Origin: Saprospiraceae bacterium
GTDB taxonomy: Bacteria; Bacteroidota; Bacteroidia; Chitinophagales; Saprospiraceae
Direction: 5' to 3'
Assembly: GCA_013002625.1 (NCBI GenBank)
Contig: JABDJE010000308.1
Coordinates: forward strand, 1-15,090
DNA length: 15,090 bases
Below are positions 7,240-13,089 of the stretch, one piece after another (position 1 is the first letter of the stretch; each line of letters begins with the position of its first letter). The notes under the pieces are model-generated. The model did not search any database and was not told the DNA's origin. It saw nothing but the letters and a program-made list of their open reading frames with translations. Both the position numbers and the translations under genes were made by a program.

Positions 7240-9171
7240 TTGAAAGCCAAGAAAGCCATATTATTTCTCTCATTACTTATCCTATCTGCTATAGGAACGA
7301 TAGGAGCGCAGGATACTATTGTAGAACCAGATCAACTTATAGTAAAGAATACTGACAATTTCCGACAGGAGATCATTCAAGATCAAGAAGTTCAATTTTT
7401 TCGAGGTAATGTAAGACTGGTACAGGATAGTGCTTTTATGTTTTGTGATTCAGCTCAAATAATTGAAAATGAAGTGATTGCGATGGGGGATGTTATTATA
7501 ATTCAGAATGATTCAATAACAGTTTTTTCAGATTCATTATACTATAATGGAAATTCAAAGGAAGCAGAATTTTATTATAATGTTGTCCTTCAAAATGCGG
7601 ATAAAGAATTATTTACCGAGTATTTGCATTACAATCTTGAAACTAAGCAAGCAGAATTCATTGATACGGCGATTCTAAAAAAAGGAACACTCACCTTAAG
7701 CAGTTTGCAAGGCAATTATAATATGGAGAGCAAGTTGGCCTATTTTTATAATGAGGTGGTGATTATTGATGGAGACATGCAACTATCTGCCGATTCGATC
7801 CTGTATGATTTCGATCAGGATAGGATGTATTTCCTTTGTCCTACCTATATCGTTCAAGGTAACCGAAAAATATATTGTGAAGATGGATATTATGATATAG
7901 GTACAGGTGATGCCTACTTTACGCAAAATGCAATAATAAGAGAAGATGACAGTGTGGCCAAGGCAATTTCCATTTACTATTCTGAATCTGATAGTACAGT
8001 CACTTTAGCTGGGGAAGCTTCGGCGATTGATAGTTTGACAGTAGCACGCGGAGATAAAATTATTATTAATGATGCTACTGGAGATGTTCAAATATTGGGC
8101 AGTGGATATTATAAAGGAAAAGATCAGACAATAGAGGGGGAAGATTTAAGATTTAACAAGGATACAGAAGATTTATATCTACCTGGTCGGAGTCGTATTA
8201 CACTCAATGAAGGTTGGATTGATAGTGATACAACGGAATATTTTAAAGGGCCTGATAAAGGCACCTCCGTTGGTGGCGTTATTTGGGAAGATACAATCGA
8301 ACAAAGGTATTTATATACTGATATTCTTTATTTCAAGGATAGTACAGGATATTTTGAAGCCGTAAGTCAAAATGAAAGGCCCATGTTTGTTCAGGTGTTG
8401 GATGGGGACAGCCTTTATGTCGTATCGGATAGACTTAGAAGGGGAGAACTTTCAGATAGCACGGGCTACATAGAAGCGGTTGGCAATGTCCAGATATTAA
8501 AATCTGATTTTCATGGCGTCTGCGACTCACTGTATTATTCTGAGGTCGACTCCACTTTCAGCTTATTTCGCAATCCTATTTGCTGGGCAGATACTACTCA
8601 GATATTGGGAGATACCATTAAAATCATCCTGAAGGATTCGTCGATTCATAGGCTTGATGCACTCATGAATGCGTTTATTATCACAAAGGTGTCTCCAAGC
8701 TTTTACAATCAAATAAGTGCTAAGAACATTATAAGTTATCTGGAAGAGGAAAAGCTCAAGCGTATGGAAGCTTCAGGAAATGCTACCTCTTTATATATGA
8801 CGCAGGATGAAGAGGATGCATTTGTTGGACCGAATAAAACCTTATGCACGGAGATCATATTCTATTTCAAAAATGATTCTTTATCACATGTTAAGTTTTT
8901 AACACAACCTGATTCTGAACTTACACCTATTGATCAGGCTGGAAAGGCTGAATTATTTTTAAATGGCTTTAATTGGCAACCCGAGCGCAAACCAATTTCA
9001 GTAAATTTAATGCGCAAATTGTCAATTTCAGTTATTGGAACTAAATCAGAGCCCAAGGATGTTTTTGAAACCGAAGTCGAAAATATTATCAATTTTAAAC
9101 CAACAGAGACAGATTCTAGTGAGCATGTTAAACCAATTGATAAACAAGAGATCCAAAAAAGAAAAAATTAG
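7240..9171 (+). CDS. OstA/LptA-like protein (LPS transport family), TTG start
   Basis: The 643-residue protein starts at TTG 7240, chosen because it gives a normal signal peptide (MKAKKAILFLSLLILSAIG, cleavage after about residue 23 at GAQ) and follows the CAP stop by 1 nt. The mature part is a long run of short beta-strands, each with the recurring idea of a marked strand plus DSLYYN (for example FSDSLYYNGNSKEAEF, LSADSILYDFDQDRMYF), which is the OstA/LptA beta-jellyroll repeat. Proteins of this family form the periplasmic bridge that carries lipopolysaccharide to the outer membrane, together with LptC and LptD. The C-terminal part (about 560-643) is more polar. The 'OstA-like' Bacteroidota proteins are longer than E. 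coli LptA (about 185 residues), so an LptA- or LptD-N-like role is plausible but unproven. Confidence 0.85.
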   Translation: MKAKKAILFLSLLILSAIGTIGAQDTIVEPDQLIVKNTDNFRQEIIQDQEVQFFRGNVRLVQDSAFMFCDSAQIIENEVIAMGDVIIIQNDSITVFSDSLYYNGNSKEAEFYYNVVLQNADKELFTEYLHYNLETKQAEFIDTAILKKGTLTLSSLQGNYNMESKLAYFYNEVVIIDGDMQLSADSILYDFDQDRMYFLCPTYIVQGNRKIYCEDGYYDIGTGDAYFTQNAIIREDDSVAKAISIYYSESDSTVTLAGEASAIDSLTVARGDKIIINDATGDVQILGSGYYKGKDQTIEGEDLRFNKDTEDLYLPGRSRITLNEGWIDSDTTEYFKGPDKGTSVGGVIWEDTIEQRYLYTDILYFKDSTGYFEAVSQNERPMFVQVLDGDSLYVVSDRLRRGELSDSTGYIEAVGNVQILKSDFHGVCDSLYYSEVDSTFSLFRNPICWADTTQILGDTIKIILKDSSIHRLDALMNAFIITKVSPSFYNQISAKNIISYLEEEKLKRMEASGNATSLYMTQDEEDAFVGPNKTLCTEIIFYFKNDSLSHVKFLTQPDSELTPIDQAGKAELFLNGFNWQPERKPISVNLMRKLSISVIGTKSEPKDVFETEVENIINFKPTETDSSEHVKPIDKQEIQKRKN

Positions 9172-9910
9172 TTGGGCCTTCATTTTCTTCCTCTTTCCTG
9201 TATTTATTTTAGCTCAGGATATCACCAAGAATTTCGAAGAAGCCAATGTAGCGTATAGGAATGAAGATTATAGCGCTGCAATAAATTTATATGAAGGCTT
9301 ACTGACACAGGGATACACATCATCGGAGCTTCATTATAATTTGGGTACATCTTATTTGAAAATTGACAGTATTGCTCTGGCCAATTTATATTTAGAGCGG
9401 GCATTGAAGCTTGCGCCTTTTGACGAGCGAATTCAATCAAACTTGAGCCTTGCAAGATCAAGGGTTGAAACAGATATTTACGAAGTTCCTCAATTTGTGC
9501 TTAAACGAATCTGGGATATGTGGACTAATATTTTGTCTCCAAATGGCTGGGTTGTATTGCAAATTTTGTTGTCAATAGCACTATTGGGATTTGTGTATTA
9601 TTGGCAATTCAGAACAGTCAAAGGAAGGCGTAATGGCATTGTTATAATGATATTCGGCTTGCTGATAGTTTTGATAATTTCTCTTGTCTCCGGAGCCTAT
9701 GCTGCACATATTCAAAAGGCAATGGATACAGGTATCGTGATGTCAGATGAAGTATTATTATCCGGGCCTGACCCAAGGTCTCCAATGGTGCAGAAATTAT
9801 CCTCAGGCGTTAAGGTCATTGTATTAGATGAAATTGACAATTGGCTGCATGTAGAACTTTTAAACAAGGAAACAGGCTGGATTCAGGAGGATATTGTCAT
9901 ACGGATATAA
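9125..9910 (+). CDS. TPR and SH3-like domain membrane protein (BatE-like)
   Basis: From ATG 9125 the protein has 261 residues. ATG 9125 is preferred because the frame upstream gives a longer, non-hydrophobic leader; TTG 9137 is also possible. It overlaps the OstA-like gene by 47 nt. Features: signal or anchor 15-31 (FIFFLFPVFILAQ); a TPR region about 32-112 (VAYRNEDYSAAINLYEGLL, then HYNLGTSYLKIDSIALANLY); two membrane segments about 143-160 and 170-190; and a C-terminal SH3-like domain about 200-261 ending WLHVELLNKETGWIQ. This TPR-TM-TM-SH3 layout is that of BatE in the Bacteroidota 'Bat' (aerotolerance) cluster, but batA-D are absent here. The gene closes the envelope operon and is followed by a terminator hairpin. 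Confidence 0.8.
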   Translation: MLNQLINKRSKKEKISWAFIFFLFPVFILAQDITKNFEEANVAYRNEDYSAAINLYEGLLTQGYTSSELHYNLGTSYLKIDSIALANLYLERALKLAPFDERIQSNLSLARSRVETDIYEVPQFVLKRIWDMWTNILSPNGWVVLQILLSIALLGFVYYWQFRTVKGRRNGIVIMIFGLLIVLIISLVSGAYAAHIQKAMDTGIVMSDEVLLSGPDPRSPMVQKLSSGVKVIVLDEIDNWLHVELLNKETGWIQEDIVIRI

Positions 9911-9941
9911 AAAAAGCGCCCAAATTGAGCGCTTCATTTAT
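9909..9941. terminator. Bidirectional intrinsic terminator between convergent genes
   Basis: AAGCGC (9914-9919) pairs with GCGCTT (9929-9934) with a 9-nt loop. Read on the minus strand, the stem is followed by seven T (complement of 9909-9915), which is a strong terminator for rplU-rpmA. On the plus strand a T-rich tail (TTCATTTATTTTC) serves the BatE-like gene. The hairpin lies right between the two stop codons. Confidence 0.85.
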
Positions 9942-9967
9942 TTTCAATAGAGTAGGGATGGAGAGAA

Positions 9968-10594
9968 TTACTCTTCTTCGCTTCCGTCAAGTACTCCGTT
10001 GTTTATTCTATCTTGAAGAGACTTAAGTTCATCCCATTTTCCTTCTGCAGCTAAAGCAGCTTGCATTGGGAATGTCGTAGGGTTGATAATTGCATATCTC
10101 TTACCTGCTGCATCCAGAATACTTTTTAATTGATCCTGACTGGCTGCAGCTAATTCTGCAAAACTTGTAATACCTGCATTGTTAAAATGCTCAGCAGTTT
10201 TAGGTCCAATTCCTTCAATTTTTTTCAAATCGTCTGGCTTAGCACTACTGGTTGCCTTTGGAGCTGCCTTTTGTTCAGCCTTTGGGGCAGCCTTAGGTTT
10301 GGCTGCTTTTACCGGTGCTACAGTTTCTTTCACTTCATTAAGATTAGGAAGAATATTGACAAAAGTTCTACCCATTCTTTTGGTTTTGAAATCAACAAAA
10401 CCATCTATTCTAGCGTGTAGGGTAAAGTCTTTGCCCATATAAACATTGTTCCCTGGGTGGTATTTTGTACCTCTTTGTCTAACCAGGATATTTCCAGCTC
10501 TTGCAAATTGACCTCCAAATAATTTTACGCCTAGTCGTTTACTATTACTGTCGCGTCCATTATCCGTACTACCAACTCCTTTTTTATGTGCCAT
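9968..10594 (-). CDS. rpmA: 50S ribosomal protein L27 fused to a C-terminal helix-hairpin-helix domain
   Basis: Residues 1-85 are a full L27 with the conserved start MAHKKGVGSTDNGRDSNSKR and GVKLFGGQFARAGNILVRQR, which places its N-terminal tail near the peptidyl-transferase centre. L27 is normally 84-90 residues; this one has 208. A linker (90-120) rich in A, K and P is followed by a helix-hairpin-helix domain, with LKKIEGIGPKTAEHF (123-137) and a C-terminal helix region (about 163-200) with the phrase NPTTFPMQAALAAEGKWDEL. Such domains bind nucleic acid or dimerise. In Bacteroidota, from memory, this type of domain is attached to L21; here L21 is short (103 residues) and the domain sits on L27. 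It is second in the rplU-rpmA operon (23 nt spacing). Confidence 0.95.
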   Translation of the reverse strand: MAHKKGVGSTDNGRDSNSKRLGVKLFGGQFARAGNILVRQRGTKYHPGNNVYMGKDFTLHARIDGFVDFKTKRMGRTFVNILPNLNEVKETVAPVKAAKPKAAPKAEQKAAPKATSSAKPDDLKKIEGIGPKTAEHFNNAGITSFAELAAASQDQLKSILDAAGKRYAIINPTTFPMQAALAAEGKWDELKSLQDRINNGVLDGSEEE

Positions 10595-10617
10595 TTCTTA
10601 AATGTTTCAGGTTAATA

Positions 10618-10929
10618 TTAAGCCTTAATTGAATCGACTTTGATTTTAGAAAAAGATTGTCTGTGACCATTCTTTACTCTGTATCCTTTTCTTCGCTTCT
10701 TTTTAAAGACAATTACTTTATCTCCTTTTAAATGTTCCAGAACAGTTGCTTTCACATTAGCGCCTTTTATATTAGGGGCACCAATATTGACTTTCGAACC
10801 ATCTGAAGTTAATAGGACATTGTCAAAACTTACAGAGTCGCCTTCTTTTGCATCTAATCTGTGCACAAAAAGTTCCTGATCTGACTCTACTTTAAATTGC
10901 TGTCCCGCTATATCTACAATCGCAAACAT
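10618..10929 (-). CDS. rplU: 50S ribosomal protein L21
   Basis: At 103 residues this is a canonical L21: MFAIVDIAGQQFKVESDQEL at the start, a basic segment VIVFKKKRRKGYRVKNGHRQ (73-92), and a final FSKIKVDSIKA. It binds 23S rRNA early in large-subunit assembly. It is the usual rplU-rpmA pair, and the L27-like gene starts 23 nt after its stop. A Bacteroidota-type promoter ends 33 nt upstream of the ATG. Confidence 0.97.
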   Translation of the reverse strand: MFAIVDIAGQQFKVESDQELFVHRLDAKEGDSVSFDNVLLTSDGSKVNIGAPNIKGANVKATVLEHLKGDKVIVFKKKRRKGYRVKNGHRQSFSKIKVDSIKA

Positions 10930-10961
10930 CGATCAAATATTAGGTTAAAAAATTAGGACTG

Positions 10962-10992
10962 CAAAGATATAATTATTATCAATGAAATCAAA
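10962..10992 (-). promoter_or_regulatory. Promoter of rplU-rpmA, Bacteroidota type
   Basis: On the minus strand TTTG (complement of 10989-10992) is followed after 19 nt by TATCTTTG (complement of 10962-10969), an exact match to the Bacteroidota housekeeping pattern TTTG-N19/20-TAnnTTTG. Transcription is expected to start around 10955-10958, leaving a 5' UTR of about 26-29 nt before the rplU ATG at 10929. No attenuator or long leader is seen. Confidence 0.8.
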
Positions 10993-11018
10993 CCCAAATA
11001 ACTTAATATGGTAAATAA

Positions 11019-11810
11019 TTAGTTATCATTGATTAAATCACGTAAAACCACTGTTTTTCTTAGCTTTTCTCCATTTCTAAGTAATGTAAATCGCACCTTA
11101 TTGCCCTCCTTTTTCTGGAGTTTTCTGGTAATGGTTGCCAGGCTAAGGAAATCTGCAGGGATAATACCGACTTTTTTGATTATATCTCCTTTTTTAATAC
11201 CTGCTTCTGAAGCAGGCGATTTTTCAATAACATCTTTTATGTAATAGCGATCAAGCGTAGGACCAAAGGCATAGATAATTAGTCCACTTTTGTCGTATTC
11301 GAACGATTTATTATAGTTTTTACGGGGTTTAATGAATGCCTTTTCCTTAATCAGATCGATAATAATATGAAATCTCGATAGTATTGGATTGCCTATCAAG
11401 CCATTCCTTTGATGATAGATATCTGGATCAAGCTGGGTGTCGATCTGCTGAAAATTGGTAATTATATTGGAAAAGTATATGCCTTGCAAAAATTGTAAAT
11501 ACCTAACCTTTCCCAAATATCCTTCAAGATCGCCACCAAGACCTCTTCCGAGATTACCACGGATTACATTTTCAGGTAATGTCAATGATGGATGGGTATG
11601 TAGAAATAATAAAAAAGGAAGTGCAGAGCCCGTGTCCAACAGTAGTTTGGTATCGATCCTTGTACCATCAGCTGTAATAATTTTTGTTGGAAGGTATGGT
11701 TTGTAATTCTGGGTTACCAGGTCTATTTCAAGAAATTCCTCATTTGGTCGCTCAAAGGTGTCGCTGTTGTAAAGAGTAAGCCTATTTTTTCGATAATTAA
11801 TGTCTAACAC
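11019..11810 (-). CDS. C-terminal half of a split retropepsin-like aspartyl protease + PDZ protein
   Basis: This 263-residue frame (GTG 11810, or no real start) continues the protein of the next entry. It begins inside a first aspartyl-protease domain (LDINYRKNRLTLY). It then holds a second retropepsin-like domain: LLLDTGSALPF (57-67, DTG at 59-61) with GLIG at 137-140. The C-terminus is a PDZ domain (about 176-257), with AFGPTLDRYYIKDVIEKSPA and EAGIKKGDIIKKV. The known Bacteroidota family with two DTG domains and a PDZ is one continuous secreted protein of about 420 residues, so this is most likely not an independent gene. The upstream half ends in a different frame at 11804, and joining by -1 at 11819-11825 gives the full protein (417 residues). 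Confidence 0.8.
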   Translation of the reverse strand: MLDINYRKNRLTLYNSDTFERPNEEFLEIDLVTQNYKPYLPTKIITADGTRIDTKLLLDTGSALPFLLFLHTHPSLTLPENVIRGNLGRGLGGDLEGYLGKVRYLQFLQGIYFSNIITNFQQIDTQLDPDIYHQRNGLIGNPILSRFHIIIDLIKEKAFIKPRKNYNKSFEYDKSGLIIYAFGPTLDRYYIKDVIEKSPASEAGIKKGDIIKKVGIIPADFLSLATITRKLQKKEGNKVRFTLLRNGEKLRKTVVLRDLINDN

Positions 11811-12271
11811 GAGGCCTCTAAAAAACGCGTACCCAAAATTCCATCAATGGGTTCTCCTACCATGGACTCCAATTCAAGAAAATCTTCTTCCAAAACGATT
11901 AAGTCCCGTGTTACAAGGGGAGTGTCCTCAAGTTTTAAAGCCACATTCCGCGTTATATATGCAAAAACTTCTTGTTCAAGATCGGATCCTACAAGATTTA
12001 TGCGTTTTTCATACTCAAAGCCCAGGATATCGCTTATTTCTTTTTTAAATAGGATGACATGTTCTGCACCTGTATCCAGAATAAACTTCATCGGAAGGAT
12101 GCCGCTTATTTTTAATTCAACAATAATAAAACCATATATATAGTCGAAATCAATTTCTACTTTATCCTTACCATCCAAAAGCTCCATACCCATAACCTGG
12201 GCATGCGATTGATGAAGTGGTATAATCCAGACAGCCAGGATTATATACAAAAGTAGACCATAGTTTTTCAT
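11804..12271 (-). CDS. N-terminal half of the split retropepsin-like aspartyl protease
   Basis: The 155-residue frame starts at ATG 12271 with a signal peptide (residues 1-24, ending SHAQ), so the protein is exported to the periplasm or cell surface. It contains the first retropepsin-like domain: MKFILDTGAEHVILF (61-75, DTG 66-68) and the second flap-side motif DGILGTRF (143-150). It then runs in frame past the slippery heptamer (11819-11825) and stops after four more codons at TAG 11804. The expected continuation of the domain, FFRGLVLDINYR, lies in the -1 frame. As annotated it lacks the rest of the fold, so it would be an incomplete protease on its own. It overlaps the following frame by 7 nt (GTGTTAG), so translational coupling is also possible. 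Confidence 0.8.
   Translation of the reverse strand: MKNYGLLLYIILAVWIIPLHQSHAQVMGMELLDGKDKVEIDFDYIYGFIIVELKISGILPMKFILDTGAEHVILFKKEISDILGFEYEKRINLVGSDLEQEVFAYITRNVALKLEDTPLVTRDLIVLEEDFLELESMVGEPIDGILGTRFLEASC
11819..11825 (-). other. T TTT TTA heptamer: -1 frameshift or homopolymer deletion joining the two halves
   Basis: On the minus strand the heptamer T TTT TTA sits in zero frame as cgT TTT TTA gag. A -1 slip gives TTT TTT AGA GGC CTC GTG TTA GAC, which reads straight into LDINYRKNRLTLY of the downstream half. The six-T run (complement of A6 at 11820-11825) would be seven T in an intact gene. So this is either a programmed slippage site, a recent one-base deletion, or a sequencing error in a homopolymer. 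The sequence cannot decide between them. Confidence 0.8.
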
Positions 12272-12371
12272 AACTGTTGCGGGCTAACATTACTAAGTTA
12301 AAGTATTAAACAATATTGAATGGTCGTATTCGATAATCACAAGCTGTTTTTCTACATAATGCAATTTAAGT

Positions 12372-12935
12372 TTATGAGAAAAGATGCAGTAATAAAAAGC
12401 AAAGGGCAAACAAAATTAGAAAGCCAATAAGCACCCATTTAATTATATGAGAGAATTTTAAAGTAGGGAATGTTTCAGCTTGTGAATCTCCTTCTACTTC
12501 ATTGGCTTTTAACATTGCATTTGGAGGTATTGCTGGCTTCTCTTTTGTAATTGCCATTGGACGCTTTCCCGTAATTATCTCTGAGCTGAGAATGGCGAAC
12601 AATAAGTCTATTTGTTTGCCAGATAAACTTTTTCGTTGTGTAGAACCCGAATTCTGAATTAAATGCCGCCAAATGCTTCTGCCCGCAATTGCAAGAGCGT
12701 TAATTTGACCGTGATTAAGCGCGGCTACATTAAAGGAAGCAGGGATGAGCTCCGAATTAATATGGGATTTGATATTCTTTAAAAATCCGCCATGCGTATT
12801 GGTATCTAATTTTGCAATAGCAGCCTGTAGTTCTTCTTTTGCCTTCTGTATAAGTTCCTTGGCATCACCTTGAGAATAACCCCAAAATTCCTGGAGTAGA
12901 ATGACTGTACTTTCATATAAGGCCGCGTTATTCAT
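12372..12935 (-). CDS. Unrecognised tail-anchored protein
   Basis: The 187-residue protein matches no family I can recognise. Residues 1-125 look helical (ESTVILLQEFWGYSQGDAK, KAKEELQAAIAKLDTNTHGG, INALAIAGRSIWRHLIQNSG), followed by a linker rich in P, E and K (126-160). A single C-terminal transmembrane helix (164-186, HIIKWVLIGFLILFALCFLL) leaves a tail-anchored topology with the bulk in the cytoplasm. No signal peptide or catalytic motif is visible. It is divergent from the nuclease gene across 154 bp and precedes the protease gene by 100 bp in the same direction. A partner role for the divergent gene is only a guess. Confidence 0.75.
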   Translation of the reverse strand: MNNAALYESTVILLQEFWGYSQGDAKELIQKAKEELQAAIAKLDTNTHGGFLKNIKSHINSELIPASFNVAALNHGQINALAIAGRSIWRHLIQNSGSTQRKSLSGKQIDLLFAILSSEIITGKRPMAITKEKPAIPPNAMLKANEVEGDSQAETFPTLKFSHIIKWVLIGFLILFALCFLLLHLFS

Positions 12936-13089
12936 TCAATGTGGTTGAAATGATTGCCATGGGCTATTGAAATTAAATTAGTCAATTTATTGAACCTGAA
13001 AAAGTGCAATGTCTCATTATTACCTAAAATGTTTGACTTCACTTTAAATTAATTGTAGCATCTTCGTTTTAAACCAGAATCAGTGCATT
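12936..13089. other. Divergent intergenic region
   Basis: This 154-bp, AT-rich stretch lies between the tail-anchored gene (-) and the nuclease gene (+). TTTG at 13032-13035 is followed after 20 nt by TAGCATCT (13056), which only weakly resembles the TAnnTTTG box. No terminator, operator-like palindrome or small reading frame is convincing. Confidence 0.4.

Noticed and set aside
11819..11825. Retroviral or retroelement origin of the protease because of its slippery heptamer and DTG motifs
   Set aside because: No reverse transcriptase, integrase or repeats are nearby, and the two-DTG plus PDZ architecture with a signal peptide is a bacterial secreted family; the resemblance is to the heptamer only.
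11804..11860. Downstream hairpin or pseudoknot supporting frameshifting
   Set aside because: Only the palindrome GAGGCCTC and a weak six-pair stem with G-U are seen; a folding calculation would be needed, so it is not listed as a feature.
13032..13063. Promoter TTTG-N20-TAGCATCT for the nuclease gene
   Set aside because: The -7 box matches TAnnTTTG poorly, so it is noted only in the intergenic entry.
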